DNA of 64,000 bases from Anastrepha obliqua (GCF_027943255.1 NC_072893.1:44910001-44974000), one strand, 5' to 3'. Counted from the stretch's first letter, positions 1 to 12,049 are shown. Notes: generated from the sequence alone by a model not told the origin. Translations and numbers: made by a program.

Positions 1-673
1 TTTCCCAATTCACTCCCTCTACATATTTTTGGACCGATTTAGCAACGTGTGGCCTGGCGTTGTCATGCAGCAAAATCAGTTTGCCATTCCTAACATCCCA
101 TTCCGGCCACTTTTCTTTGAGAGCTCGATTCAAACGCATTAGCTGCAGTCGGTAACAATCACCAGTGATGGTTTCAGATGGCTTAAGAAGTTCATAATAG
201 ATGACACCCTTCTGATCCCACCAGATCCAAAACATAACCTTTGAAAGATGAATTTTTTTTTTCGCGGTCATTGGACCTGGTTCACCTGGCAGACACCAAC
301 TTTTTCGACGCTTAGGGATATAACACCCATTTTTCATCGGCAGTGACGATGCGCTGGAGAAAATCTTTTTTTGACTGCCGTTCAAGAAGCATCTTACACG
401 TCACCAAACGACTCTCGATAACCCACTCCTTCAATTGATACGGCACCCACTTATCTGCTTTCTGGACGATTTAAATCGCGTGCTAACATTTATTGACAGT
501 TGATCTGTCAACATCCAACTACTTGGACATTTCAGCAAGGGTTCGATATGAGTCTTCATCCAATAATTGCTGTGGTTGAGTATCTTAGAATTTTTTCGGT
601 GCACCTACGCGATCTTTATCACTCTCGTTGAAATTGCCACTTTGGCGAAACCACTCTTTACAAGCTGTATTTG
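1..673 (-). pseudogene. mariner transposase, DD34D mauritiana-like, truncated by window edge
   Basis: Cut-and-paste transposase fragment acting on TIR-bounded mariner DNA. Read on the minus strand, the first catalytic Asp lies in TADEKW (about 333-350), a WDQKGVIYYELL block follows at about 185-220, and the second Asp is in HDNARPH (47-67). The third Asp lies beyond the left edge. Upstream, at about 480-660, remnants of the helix-turn-helix region are visible but broken by stops and frameshifts, so no protein is made. The block order and wording match the mauritiana-type copy at 26.5-27.4 kb. The 5' TIR is not recognisable next to the LINE fragment that starts near 780. Family confident, boundaries approximate. 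Confidence 0.8.
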
Positions 674-779
674 ATGTACCGTGATTACCGTAAGTATTAG
701 GCCGGGTCGATTTGTGGGGAGGCAAAACAATCGCCCAATGCTCTGTGAAAATCATATTCTAGGGATCAAAATAAGAAAC

Positions 780-1012
780 TTTGCCGAAGGAACCATACCT
801 CTAAAACGAATTCAGGCGAATATCGCAGACGATGGAACGATGAGCTGTATGAGCTTGACGACGACATAGAGATAGCGCAGCGAATAAAGATCCAGCGGCC
901 CAGCCCGTGTAGGTCACGTCGTCCGAATGGATACAAACGCACCGGCTCTGAAAGTATTCGATGTGGTACAAGCTGGTGGTGGTAGAGGAAGACCTCCTAT
1001 GCGTTGGAAAGA
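780..1012 (+). pseudogene. LINE family A fragment, post-RT C-terminal region
   Basis: Remnant of the C-terminal end of a non-LTR retrotransposon reverse-transcriptase protein. It carries RRWNDELYELDDDIEIAQR, then a frameshifted version of the block corresponding to LGHVVRMDTNAPALKVFD, and an R-G-R-P-P-x-R-W motif near 985-1010. The same series of blocks is intact in the minus-strand copy at 62.9-63.7 kb, which fixes identity and strand. It has at least one frameshift, near 893, and no catalytic motif. The clade looks RTE-like (YADD reverse transcriptase without RNase H), but this short piece cannot decide it. Confidence 0.75.
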
Positions 1013-1205
1013 TTATTTTAAATTTGATATTAATTTTCTGTAAAATTTTTTATATAAATTTTTTTTAATTTTTGCTTAATTTTTTTTTGTTTTATTATAT
1101 GTGAATTTTTTACTTTGTTTGGTTTTAAATTTCATATTTAAATATATTTTTTTATAAAATCTTTTATTTAAAATTTTTAAAAATGTTGGGTTATATTTTT
1201 TTTCA

Positions 1206-1521
1206 TTATATATATTACAATTGCAGAAGCTGTGGGGATCGTGCAGAGAAAGAGGCTTTCTCTGCAAATGTCCGGCTCTGGCGGCTAGGCGCTTGAGACT
1301 CCTTAGCGTGCCCTTTGGCGATGACTTGAAGAAATTCTCCAGCCCAGATCCCTTTTCTCTCCTCCACTACATCAGCAGCACTGAATGGCTGTAGAAGGTT
1401 TTCTCTTCCCAAAAATTTTTTTTTGCAGGTAATGGTCCACATTATGGTATCAAAACGGCACGTAAGTGTTAGGCTGAAGTGTGCCTGGGGTACTCTTGCC
1501 ATTTTATCTACCTACCTACCA
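1206..1521 (+). pseudogene. RNase H-type LINE (I group) 3' terminus
   Basis: Last few hundred bases of a non-LTR element of the I group. The plus strand shows a C-R-S-C-G-like cysteine pair near 1215, then a decayed C-terminal tail, and the 3' phrase ATGGTATCAAAACGGC (about 1444-1460), which recurs in the related copies at 16.5 kb and, on the minus strand, at 44.1 kb. It closes in a short CTACC repeat (1507-1517), the presumed retrotransposon tail. There is no open frame. The 95-codon ORF on the opposite strand across this segment is an antisense shadow. Confidence 0.6.
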
Positions 1522-2480
1522 CACAATATGTAAAATATTTTTGTATATTTGTTTATTATGTATACCTTTTTGTCAATTTGTCATTGTTGTTTTATTTTAA
1601 CATTTTAATTCAGTTTTAATTTTTAATTAAATTTTGTAGTTACATTTGTTTTTGAATTTTTTTCTCGATTTATGTAATTTTTTGGTGTTACTCCATTTTA
1701 TTTTACTTCATTTGTTTTCGTGTACTTCTTTTGATTTTTCCATTTAAAAGTTTTAAGTTTAAATTTAATTATTTTTAAGTCTTTTAATAAATTTTTTTAA
1801 AATGTCTCGTTATACAATATATTTTGGTTTTATTACATGTATCGTTGCTTTTGTATTTTTAACTCTATTCTATTAGATTTATTTATTTTAATTCTTTTTC
1901 TAAATTTTAAAATTAAATACATTTTTTTTTAAATTGGTTAGCTAAATTTTTGAATTAAACCGCTTTGTTTTATTATATGTAAACTTTAATATTTCTTACT
2001 GTATTTCATATTTTTAATTTATTTTATTTTTATATTTCATTTGACTTAAATTTAATTTTTTATTAAATGTTTTAGCTACATTTTTTTACATTTTTAGTTA
2101 AATTTTTTTTTTCTATTTAACGCATTTTTTTATATTCTTTATTCTATTCTAGTTTTCATTTGTTCTTTTTTATTTAATATAATTTTAAATTAAAATAATT
2201 TTTTTTTGTTCAATTTGATAGTTAAATTTTTGAATCAAACTTTTTTATTTCATGTAAATTTTTTTAAATTTTATTTAATTCTAAATTTGTTTTATTTTAT
2301 TTCAGTTTATTTCCTTTCGTTTTATTTTATTTTCCTTTCGTTTCATTTTAATTTCAGTGTAGTTTTTTATTAAATCCTTTACTTAAATTTTCTTGTTCTA
2401 CTATAACGGATTTCTGTAAGACCAAGGATATCAGCTAAAATAAATCCTTCGTCACAGTATTACCTTCCAATGAGGAAAGG
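1522..2480. other. T-rich low-complexity DNA
   Basis: Nearly pure TTTTA/TTTAA/ATTTT strings with no open frame of note and no clear period. Similar DNA fills 1013-1205 and 3452-3684, so the flanking LINE pieces sit in a continuous T-rich block. Nothing else is seen here. Confidence 0.7.
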
Positions 2481-3451
2481 GTAACGGGCTTATTGTTAGA
2501 GAAAATGATATTATATAAACATCTATACAGATGGCTCAAAACTAGACAATAGTGTACGGAGAGGGGTTTATTCCGATAAACTTGGAGTACGCCAATCTTT
2601 TCGCCTATCTGATCATTGCAGTGTATTTCAGGCTGAAGTCACTGCCATAAAAGAGGGACTTACGGTAATAAAAACGAGAGTATTATCCACAAATGAAGTA
2701 TTCATTTTCTCGGACAGTCAAGCGGCAATAAAAGCGCTTGGATCTAAAACACACTCGTCAAAAACAGTCTCAGAATGTTTCAAACTTCTAAATGACGTAT
2801 CAAAATACTACAAAGTACCTTATTTGGGTGCCAGGCCACAGGAATATAGCAGGAAACTGCAAGGCGGATGAACTTGCTCGAACCGGTATAACTCTTGATC
2901 TCCAAGTGGATAAGACGCTGATACCCATGCCTATAGCCAATTGTAAACTACTGAGATAGGGAAACCATCAATAAGGTAAGTACAATCTGGCAAAACCTCA
3001 CAACATGCGAACTAAGCAGACAGACATGGCCGAAATGGAGCAGCGGTCGATCAAAAATCTTGTTAAGATTTAACAGAGAAGCTATAAGGAAAATGATAGA
3101 GGTATTAACTGGTCATTGCTTAACAGGCAGCTACGCTAGAAGGTTAGGATTCCCGTACTTCGATTTCTGTAGAAGCTGTCTTAATATAGAAGAAGAGGAA
3201 ACAGACACCTTTTATGTGAGTGTGAAAGCTCAGTTATAAAGAGGCTCCGCAATCTTGATACGGCATTTTTAACTGATGTAGCGGACATAGCCCATCTAAA
3301 ACTAACGAAGCTCTGCTCGTTTATTAAAGCTACCGGATGGTTTGAAAAGGAACTCGTGGTATAAGGATAAGTTCCAGTGGTATCACAATAGACCTACGAA
3401 AGGTCTAAGTGTGTCATTGCGACAGCCACCCTACCTACCTACCTACCTACT
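2481..3451 (+). pseudogene. I-group LINE: RNase H domain and C-terminal zinc-like region
   Basis: 5'-truncated non-LTR retrotransposon copy. RNase H, which removes the RNA template strand during reverse transcription, starts with IYTDGSKLDN (2522-2551), followed by FSDSQAAIKAL (2707-2740) and a frameshifted counterpart of WVPGHxxIxGNxxADELA (2828-2880). A C-terminal region follows with GHCLTGSYARRLG (about 3112-3150) and CRSCLNIEEEE (3168-3200). A frameshift near 2830 and further shifts after 3200 kill it. The 3' UTR contains a GTATCACAATRGRCC phrase (about 3378) also present near 45145, and the copy ends in four to five CTACC/TACC units (3430-3450). A good representative of the family seen at 13.3, 15.6 and 44.3 kb. 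Confidence 0.85.
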
Positions 3452-3684
3452 ATATGTTACATATATTTTTATTTGTTACCGAATGTTTTATTTTATTAAA
3501 TTTTTTTATTTTAAATTTAAATAATTTATTTTTATAAAAGTTTTTAGTTAATTTTTGTTTAAATTTTCTTATTTTATTAAATGTAATTTTTTTACATATA
3601 TTACTCTATTTAATTTTTTGCTTATTTCATTTTGTTCTGTTTTACTTTTTTTATCTAAATTTGAAATTTAAATTTAAATTTTTT

Positions 3685-4725
3685 ACAATTTTCGCAGGTT
3701 ACGTATATTCGAATTTCGATTTTTTTGTGGCGATGTGTTGGTACTCACGTCTCTCACACATGCCGACGAGTTCGGCCATTTTGAATGTTCAGTTAATTGT
3801 TAACAGCTGCTTTGCTTGCACGTATTTCGTCTCGTCTTCGATCTTTACCTATTCAAAAACATGTATCGAATTTTGTGTGAAAAACGAAATTAAGTGCGCG
3901 GATGCATTCCGAATGTTGACTGTGTCATACGGAGAAGCTACTTTGGACCAAATTATCGGTGGTAAAAAATGTTCTCAGAAGGCCGAGAAGATGTGAACGA
4001 CGAAAAACGTGCCGGACGCCCGATTATTTAAACAACAGACAAAAAAATTTACGACCCAAATTTGTTCCAGAGGGTCATAACTGATGACGAATCGTGGGTT
4101 TATGGTTATGACGTAGAAACCAAAGCTTAATCATCTTAATGGAAGCTGCCGCACGAACCAAGACCGAAAAAAGCGCGCCCAGTTCGGTCGCATGTAAAAG
4201 TTTTGCTTACGGTTTTCTTCGATTGCAGGGGTGTTGTGCATCATGAGTTCTTGCCATAGGATAAAACGGTCAATAAGGAATATTACCAGCAAGTTATGCG
4301 CAATTTGCGCGAAGTAATGCTCCATAAACGCCCGGATTTGTGGAAGAACAAAAATTGGCTCTTGCACCACGATAAAGCCCCTGCTCACACATCGTTGCTT
4401 GTGCGCGACTTTTTGGCCAAAAACAACACACTAATGATGCCACAGCCACCGTATTCCCCAGATCTGGCCCCCTATGACTTTTTCTTGTTTCCGAAACTGA
4501 AGAGGCCCATGAAAGGACGACACTACGCTGCGATTGACGAGATAAAGACGGCATCGAAGGAGGAACTGAACAAGATAAAAAAAATGGTTTTTTGAAGTGC
4601 TTCGAAGATTGGGAAAAACGTTGGCACAAGTGCATAATATCGCATGGGGACTACTTTGAAGGGAACAAAATAGATATTAATGAATAAATAAATAATTTTT
4701 GAAAAAACCCAAAACTCGCGATACC
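3685..4725 (+). pseudogene. mariner transposase, DD34D, of the type often annotated SETMAR-like
   Basis: Degraded mariner transposase. The N-terminal helix-turn-helix start is at about 3868-3950 (FCVKNEIKCADAFRMLTVSY), after which part of the DNA-binding region is deleted. Catalytic Asp 1 is in TDDESW (4079-4099), Asp 2 in HHDKAPAH (4365-4388) and Asp 3 in SPDLAPYDFF (4453-4482). The spacing between the last two is 34 residues. An unbroken stretch of 99 codons (4296-4595) covers Asp 2 to near the C-terminus, then a frameshift occurs near 4595. The expected C-terminal GDYFEG-like end is readable at about 4648-4665. A possible right TIR lies near 4715-4735; the left TIR was not found. Confidence 0.85.
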
Positions 4726-6211
4726 TTTTGAATACACCTCGGATATTTAAGGCGAGGTCGTCTATTTGTATTTTTATTTTTATTTTCATTTTTAAGTGGA
4801 GTTATTCAGTTCATTTCAACATACTCCAAAAACCCACACCTTTAAGATTATTAGAGTTTAAGTTTAAGTGTAATATTTTTTCATTTTGTTTTTCTTTTAT
4901 TGTACTCATAAATTTATTTACAAACATCTCATGAAAATCCAATTCAAATTCAAGCAGCAAATAATTTCTATCTCTGAAAATACCCTGCACAAAACAAAAT
5001 TATCCAATTAGAAAAAGCAACAAAAATAATATAAAGTATGTCACTGCACCTGGTTAGGGTGCGTTAATCTGCAGCAGCACAAATCCGTCATGGAAAATTT
5101 TAGTTCGAAATAAGCACCTAAAATGCAGTTGTAGAGGATTTCTAAAGCAACAACAATAGAAAAGACATAGCGCTGAGAACAAAAAACAAAAAAAACAAAA
5201 GGTAAAGCAAGAAAGTTCAGAGCAGCTGTGGTCGAAGCAACTATGCCTGCAGTTTCTTAACCACAAACCGAACCCAACTCACCTGAAGAGCCATGAATAG
5301 TTGAGCTGCTAGCGGTGACAATTTAACACCGCAAAGCGTCTGGAATTTAGTTGACGTTTTTCCCATCACTTACCCAGTGAGTTATGCTATGGAGTATGCA
5401 AGCGTGGCTTAAATATACATGTATGTGTGTGTGTGGTATGTACATAGCTGCAAAAAAAAAAACAGATTTGGGTAGGTATTGCAGTCACTGCGTACGCAAG
5501 TGTGTGTGTGGATATGTTTTTGGGAAAAAGTGTCTGCTAAGCTAATGGCTTGAGCTGTTGGAGTCTGATAGCTGAGTGTCAAAATTTCACTTGAAGTGAT
5601 CCAAGTGCCCATGTCGGATGTGTATGTCTGTTGTAGTTACACATTTGCATGTGAGTATTTAGGGGTGTGAGGGAGGATGTAGATAAATCTGTGTGTCATT
5701 TGCATATCGATATGGGTTTTGCAGGAAAGCTCGCTGCTATTCTAGTGAATTTAAAATAATGACCAGTATGCGCTCTTTCTCCTTTCCATATACGCGGCTG
5801 GTGATTTTAACACGGTGAGGCTTTATGGGTGAGAGTTGTCCTCCCCTATACTTTTTATGGTGTATCTTTTCCGAAAGTTTGGACTTAGCATAAAATTATG
5901 CAGTTACGGTCTAGTTTATTTTGCATCGCTTTTGGAATATTCCCGAACAAGTATACAATTCTTTAAATTGTATGCATAACAGATCGAAATGTGGCCTCGC
6001 TCGCACTCTCATCGCTGTCACAGTAGTCGATACTCTTCCTATTGGCGCACCATTTAGAAGATTCTGCCTTTGTTGCTTGAGCCAGGCAAACATATTTTGA
6101 TTTTGCCTTTTACATTGTTCTTGAAATGGGTTAACTTAAATTAATCAATTTAATAATTTATATTTTATTTGAACTCTAATGTGACACCGTAATTTACAAT
6201 TACTAAATTGA
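4726..6211. other. no recognised gene; TG-rich tracts
   Basis: Nothing identifiable as coding or as a known element. Short TG/TATG runs occur at 5418-5445 and 5500-5515. The reading frames are short and compositionally random. It may be single-copy intergenic or intronic DNA. Confidence 0.5.
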
Positions 6212-6970
6212 ACTGGAACGCTACAGAGAGCTAAGAAAGGAAGAGAGACGTATTATCCGACAGAAGAAACGAGAGGCCGAAATACGTGAGCGCGAGTAGC
6301 TCGAGATGCTGGCCAATAGGAACAACGCTCGAAAATTCTATCAGAAAGTTCGGCGGCTTACAGAAGGTTTCAACACAAGGGCGTTTTCCTGTAAGAAGAA
6401 GGACGGCGATATGGGGACTAACATCCAGAGCATACTTAAATTATGGAGGGAACACTTCTCGAACCTGTTAAACAGTGATAGCTGCGCATTTCACAGAGAA
6501 TGTGAAGATCCCTATACCCCAATCGTCGACGACGGAATTAGCGTTCCGCTACCCGACCATGACGAGGTGAGAATAGCGATAACGCAGCTAAAGAACAACA
6601 AAGCCGCGGGCGCCGATGGACTGCCGGCTGAGCTATTCAAACATGACGGCGAGGAGCTGGTAAGGCGCATGCATCAGCTTCTATGCAAAATATGGTCGGA
6701 TGAAAGAATGCCTGCCAATTGGAATTTAAGTGTGCTCTGCCCAATCCATAAAAAGGGCGATCCTGCAATTTGCGCCAATTACCGCTGAATTAGTCTTCTA
6801 AATATCGCCTATAGCGAGCGTATTGTGTGAAACGCTGAAGCCCACCGTCAACCAACTGATTGGACCTTATGAGTGTGACTTTAAATCTAGAAAATCCACC
6901 ATCGACTATTAAGAAGCAGAAGAAATTGAACTGGACACTTGATCTCCCAGTCTGACACAACTTAGCAGAA
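6212..6970 (+). pseudogene. LINE family A: linker and N-terminal reverse transcriptase
   Basis: Piece of a non-LTR retrotransposon polyprotein between the endonuclease and the reverse-transcriptase palm. A Lys/Arg/Glu-rich linker (6212-6300) leads into an open frame at 6306-6788 with ITQLKNNKAAGADGLPAELF (about 6582-6640), the classic pre-palm block of RTE/CR1-like reverse transcriptases, then a CPIHKKGDPxxCANYR block (about 6738-6786). A stop directly after YR replaces the usual YRGISLL, and the frame is then lost; ISLLNIA and the TVNQLIGPYE-like block can still be read to about 6900. It fits upstream of the C-terminal fragments at 17.4 and 62.9 kb as one family. No catalytic YADD is present here. 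Confidence 0.85.
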
Positions 6971-6984
6971 GACGTTGCCATTAC

Positions 6985-7969
6985 AAAAGAAGATTGTTTG
7001 TTTTTTCTCGAAAGACAATTTGTCCAAATTTGCGAAAATTTACTAATTCTGAACTACAAATTAATTTTATTTACTTGGGTTTTCTCTGCAGGGTGCTGAT
7101 ACTTGTCCACCTTCCATTCTTCCACCATTCCTTCTACCTTTGAAAATCATCATGAAACAAAGGAAACATTTTTGCCTGCTCTTCGGTCAATTTGAGATTG
7201 TGTGAGTATCGGTTGCAAGTGTATTTGCATGATTGTGCCAGCGCTTAAATAAGGACATGCGTACACCTCTGGTCAGCTGTTGTCCTTTTATGTGAAAAAA
7301 TGTAAATAATTCCAGTACTGTTGGTGAATGGAATGTAGCTCGGCGTTGTAGGAATTTCCTTCTTTTTTCTTCTACCCATTTTGGCTATTTGTATGTTCTA
7401 CACTCTTCTATTGCGCTTTCGCTTTCGTTTCCAGTGCAAACCTTTTCACCTGACATTTTTTCACTCGAATGGGTTTACAATTTTTTACTATTTCCGGATT
7501 ATCCGCATGGATTTACCAAGTCTCTCATTGCCGACATTGAAATCCTTCTTAGTTGTTTGTTGGTACTAGTTTTTGTATCGTTTGGGGGAAAGTAAGTACA
7601 TAGTAAATTCTCGTGGAGTTCATATTGAGTGGTATGCTTATGGGTGCTAGTTTGGTTGAAATGCAGGAGTTATATTTATTTGGGTTTAAAGTTTCAAACT
7701 TTGTAGACATAATTTTAAGAAAAATTCGGGTCTTTTCTAAAAATTCTTGTTAAAAAGTTTAAAATTGTAAGATTAGGTTAGGTTAGGGTGAAGTTCTGAA
7801 CATTGACAAATCCATCCAGTAAGTTGTTCTTAAAGATCCATCATTTTTTTAATAAGTTTCAATAATTGCAATGCGTTTTCCATGTTTAGAATTGTGCGTT
7901 TGGCTACTTGGCAAATGTCAAAGATGACATAAAAAAGGATATGCATCACTTGTGAAAATACTCTTTATG
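6985..7969. other. no recognised gene
   Basis: No open frame resembling a protein family. A short GATTAGGTTAGGTTAGGG run is at 7771-7788. The overlapping ORFs around 7381-7595 have no recognisable motif and are probably chance frames. Confidence 0.5.
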
Positions 7970-7971
7970 TA

Positions 7972-9484
7972 TTGGGTTGGGGAATAAATTCGTAGCGTTT
8001 TTATCAAAGGCTTTTGCTTGAACAAAAAACAATAATTATATCTTAGTTAATCAATTACATCCTCGGCATCGGTAGACTAGGGTAGGTGCACTAGCCTGCC
8101 ATCCGAGAGGCGATCCTTCTGCCAGAAAAATGTGACACATATATGGAGCTCCAAACAGTAAGAAGCCGTTGTTCCTAAGAAACGACAGGTGGGCATTCAC
8201 ACTACTTAGGGCTGATAGCTGCAGGCTAATCACCTACCCTGTCAGAAATCAAACAGACTCACGAAACTAACGCTAGGCTGAGTCTTGTCGAGGCCTTATG
8301 CTCCCGAGAGGAGTGAACAAAGAAAAAAATCAATTAAATATTCGACGTTACTGTTTGCAACCTCGGCCCATCTCTTGACCAATTTGTTGATGCCGTTCCT
8401 CCAAAAAGCTGTTAAGCCAGTTTTCAAGGACCTCTTTGTTATCCAAGGAAGGCCCTTTATGTGGTTTCATAGAGAGCGGAAATGATGGTAATCGGTTGGT
8501 ACAAGGTTCGGAGAATACGGAAGATACTGAATGACCTTCCATTCGAGCTAATGGAGTACAACTTTGACGACTTGTGCAACATGAGGCCTGGCTTTATCGT
8601 CAAGGAGTGTGGTTTGACCATTTCGATCAGGTCTTTTCAGTCGAATAGCCTCATTTATGCAGTGTAGCTGTGCAATGTAGAGTTTTTGTTGACCGTGGAA
8701 TTCTTTTCGAGCATATCCCAGTGCTTCCAATGCCCTCTCAGTCCCACCAAACACATATCATGTTCTTCTTAGGGTGAAGATCCGGCTTTACTCTCGGCTT
8801 TGGCGTATCTCCTGTAGCCCCCACTCCTTTTTTTGCTTCACATTGATGCACTTGTATAGGCACCATTTCTCATCCCTCGTGACGATTCGGTACAAAAAAC
8901 GGTGTTTATGACCGCGTGTTGCTCGATGGCGGGCGAGATACTGAGAAGCAATTTGAAGGCGACTTTTCTGTTTTTTTTTCGTTGAGCTTGTAAGGACCCA
9001 GACACCGAATTTTTCGGTAAATCTCATTGAATGAAGGTGATTAAGAATCGTTTTGCAATCGCAGTTTATTTTTCCGCCAATTCACCACTCCTTCAAATGC
9101 GATTTGAGACGTTCCTCATCGAATCCAGAGGATCTTCCGCTGCTGGAAATGCCGTCGACGTCAAAGCTACCATTTTTGAACTTTGCAAACCATTTCCGTG
9201 CTGTAGACTCGACTATGACACCTTTTCCATATTCGTCGCAAAGGTCCCGGGGTGCTTCGGCAGAAGAGCAGGTATCGAAAATGTTGATTTTTGCCTCCAG
9301 GTTATTCCATTTCTAAGCCTTAAATCTAATAAAAAATGAAATAACTCAAAAATGCAATTAACCTATTTTTGTAGCGCAGAAAGAGTTTCATCAATGAATA
9401 CTTATCCTTTGCCAAGCAGCAAACAAATCGTTGTGAAGTAAAAGAAAATATAAAAACGCTCTATGAACTTATTCCCCAACCCAA
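7972..9484 (-). mobile_element. mariner-family element, about 1.51 kb, TIRs and TA duplication
   Basis: The left end reads TTGGGTTGGGGAATAAATTC and the right end, reverse-complemented, reads TTGGGTTGGGGAATAAGTTC, continuing with imperfect match through the GCGTTTTTAT block. TA flanks both ends (7970-7971 and 9485-9486), the target duplication of Tc1/mariner elements. The transposase runs on the minus strand. This is the most complete mariner in the window. A shorter relative with the same TIRs lies at 54417-55360. Confidence 0.9.
8348..9316 (-). pseudogene. mariner transposase, DD34D, near full length but with stops
   Basis: Transposase of the TIR-bounded element around it. On the minus strand the N-terminal DNA-binding region reads ARKWFAKFKNGSFDVDG (about 9150-9210). 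Asp 1 is in VTRDEKW (about 8870-8890), Asp 2 in LLDDKARPH (about 8578-8604, usual HD changed to DD), and Asp 3 in YSPNLVPTDYHHF (about 8478-8516). There are 34 positions between the last two, one of them an in-frame stop. An early stop next to the probable start (about 9311), one near 9080 and one after the Asp 1 block also break it. All three catalytic residues persist, so the copy looks only moderately old. Confidence 0.85.
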
Positions 9485-9486
9485 TA

Positions 9487-9823
9487 GTTCCATGCAACTC
9501 ATGGCTGATCTTTAGGTGGATATAGGATTATTTCATATACTACAGCTGAATATTATCGGCTTATTTCATTTTTACCATAAAATGGCATGTGCTGAATGCC
9601 AACTTTTATTATTCTATTATTTTATTTTTATGAGTTTCTTTGCTCCCGATTGAGCTCTGCTTTCTTCTCTGTCCCATTGAATACTGAAACCTTTTCGTGT
9701 AAAATTTACCTCTATTGCAAATGTGCAACTACAGTTGAAAATAAAGGCAAATAAAATTCGAACCAAAACAATTCGATCGAGCGATTCACTGGTTGAGCTT
9801 AAAGCTAAAATGAGCTACCGGTA
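9487..9823. other. no recognised feature
   Basis: AT-rich spacer between two mariner elements; no motif or useful open frame seen. Confidence 0.5.
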
Positions 9824-9825
9824 TA

Positions 9826-10787
9826 TACCTATGAAATGAGACTTTCAGCTATTAGTCTATAGATGTCGCTAGGAGTATTTTTAAACCTTAACAAATGTCT
9901 TGTTTTTTTCGTCTGTCATCTATCAACAATATCCAGTTCATTGTTTGTTATGTTTCATACAAAAATGCATTTTTGTCGCTCTTAAAAATGTCGAATTTCG
10001 AGCCTTCAAACTACGATTTGCGGACATCGTTGATTTTCTGTTATCAATTGAAGAAAAACGCTTCTCAAGCTCATCAAATGCTTAAAGAAGCTTACGGTGG
10101 CATGTTCTAAGTAGAGCACAGTGCTTCAGGTGGTTTGAAAAATTCCGTAGTGATGATTTTAGCGTGGAGAAGGCGGACCGTGGCCGGCCACCGAAAAAGT
10201 TTGAGGACGCCGAATTGCAAGCATTGTTGGATGAAGGTGATGGTCAAACGCAAGAAATGATGGCACCGCAGTTGGGAGTGACCCAAAAAACCATTTCCAA
10301 ATGTTTGAAAGACATGGGCATGATTTTAAAGGTCGGAAGATGGGTGCCGCATGAACTGACTGAAAGGCAGCAAGAGAACCGAAAAACCACTTATGAAATA
10401 CTGCTCTACCGGTTCAAAAGGAAGTCTTTTTTGCATTGAATCGTTACGTGTGATGAAAAATGGGTGTATTTCTCCAATCCCAAGCGTAAATGATCGTATG
10501 GTCCGCCCGGCCACAAGCCAAAAACAACAATGCACCCCCACATCGAACAAGAGCGACCCGGGAATTGGTGGAGACGTACGATTGGGAACCGCTGGTGCAT
10601 GCGGCTTGCATCGATGGGCCACGCATTTTCCGAGCAGCGCTTCAATTCTCATGAAGAAGCCAAAAAATTGCTTGAGAGATGGGAAAAATGTGTCGCTAGC
10701 GATCGCTATTATTTTGAAGATTAAATTTGTAACCATTTTTTGTTAATAAACGTTTGAAATTGAAAAAAGTCTCATTTCATAGGTGTA
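9826..10787 (+). mobile_element. mauritiana-type mariner deletion derivative, about 960 bp
   Basis: The left end TACCTATGAAATGAGAC and the right end (reverse complement TACACCTATGAAATGAGAC) are inverted repeats differing by a dinucleotide, flanked by TA at 9824-9825 and 10788-10789. The length is about 300-350 bp below that usual for mauritiana-subfamily elements because the catalytic core is missing. The ends appear intact, so it could in principle have been moved by a transposase supplied elsewhere. Confidence 0.88.
9988..10724 (+). pseudogene. mauritiana-subfamily transposase lacking second and third catalytic Asp
   Basis: Start chosen at ATG 9988 (MSNFEPSNYDLRTSLIFCYQ), which fits the family N-terminus; upstream in-frame codons at 9895 belong to the leader. 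The N-terminal helix-turn-helix runs to a stop at 10108. After a frameshift it resumes with RGRPPKKFEDAELQALLDEG, VTQKTISKCLKDMG and WVPHELTERQQ. Asp 1 is in VTCDEKWVYFSNPKRK after a stop at 10437. The frame then jumps from the PPGHKP block straight to SMGHAFSEQRFNSHEEAKK and the C-terminus ERWEKCVASDRYYFED (stop 10722-10724). The deletion near 10530-10610 removed the segment that normally holds HDNAPSH and YSPDLAPSDY. Confidence 0.88.
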
Positions 10788-10789
10788 TA

Positions 10790-12049
10790 CACTGGTCCAT
10801 TCCTAAATTTAATATAAGAAATTCAATTGCAAATGAAGATTATTCTCATACTTCGTGCACGATACGTATGAATCACTTAATATGTGAATAAAACACTCCG
10901 ATAAATGAAGCAATTCCATGCTGCAGGTCATATCCGCGCACACATTCACGCGAGTTGGTAAAACGACCCGCCATATTGCCGGGAGGCTCAAAATCACCAG
11001 CAATTGATATGCGCACACTCATACAAGCATGCTAACCCACACACAAGCATGCACTCACACATGTACACATACATAATATGGTAGCTTGCATGGCAGCAAC
11101 AGCAGCATCAGCAGCGACATGTTGCTTATGGTCGTTTTTATTTTATTACACGGCATTAAATTGTCTTCATAGCGAAAACGTGATGCGAATACGTCAATGC
11201 TATCGCCGCTGCTATTTATGAAGATGATATATTTACGAGTGCACATACCGTTATAAATATACTCGTACATAGTTGACATATGTATGTATGCTACCTGTAA
11301 GCGATTGGTAGACCCATAATTTGGCTACTTATCGAAAGCTGTCAAATCAATTGAAATCGCAACTGGCAGAAGCTTTCGAAGGCTATTTCAAAAGAGAAGC
11401 GTTTCACTGAACAAAAAGGAGCATTATTTACTATTTGCAATGTTGGAAAATCATTAATCGAAATCGACTGTCGTGACGTGAATTAGTTACAGTTGCGTGA
11501 GCATTTCTTTGTTGGTATACAAAAGGCGTTCATTGACTTCGAATGGCGAAGCGTTGTTGACCCTTTTTACGCACTTCATTAAGAAGAATTTTTTTTATTT
11601 CTATTTCCTACTCAAGTTGGGTGGAAAAGAGTTAATTTTGAGTTAATTTTCAAATATTTTAACTAACGCTGAATGAATGCTATATATAAATACCTGTATG
11701 CTTATACTTCCATTATACTAATTAAAAATTCACTGCTTATTTTTTTATATGAAGAAAATGCGTAACACCGTCAGAGAAAAATTTATAAAAAAATGAACGA
11801 CAATTTCGAGTCACTACAAACTAGCACTTTGTTTTACTAATATTCAATTAGCTACAAAACTGTATACTAGAATTTTTCCTGCATACTCCGATTACTAATT
11901 TTTAAACTTTGATGAAAATCCTTTCGATTTTTTATAAATCTGTTACAACGTTTGAAGCTTGGATTAGAGCGGCCTGTGCTTGAACTGCACTATATTTTTA
12001 TGGAAAAAGAAAGAAGTCGGAAATTTTCAGTCTTTCTCTTCCTTAACTT
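10790..12049. other. no recognised gene; short CAG-rich tract
   Basis: An imperfect CAGCAACAGCAGCATCAGC tract lies at about 11095-11120 inside short, unconvincing frames. A TATG-type repeat is at 11277-11290. Otherwise AT-rich DNA with no family resemblance. This could be a genuine single-copy interval. Confidence 0.45.

Noticed and set aside
1215..1502. 95-codon minus-strand ORF
   Set aside because: Antisense to a plus-strand LINE 3' end; not conserved with the related copy at 16.4 kb.
4715..4740. Right TIR of the 3.7-4.7 kb mariner
   Set aside because: A TIR-like phrase is present, but no inverted partner was found at the left end, so element ends were not called.
7771..7788. TTAGG-like run as telomeric sequence
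   Set aside because: Only two to three units inside ordinary DNA; more likely a LINE tail remnant or chance.
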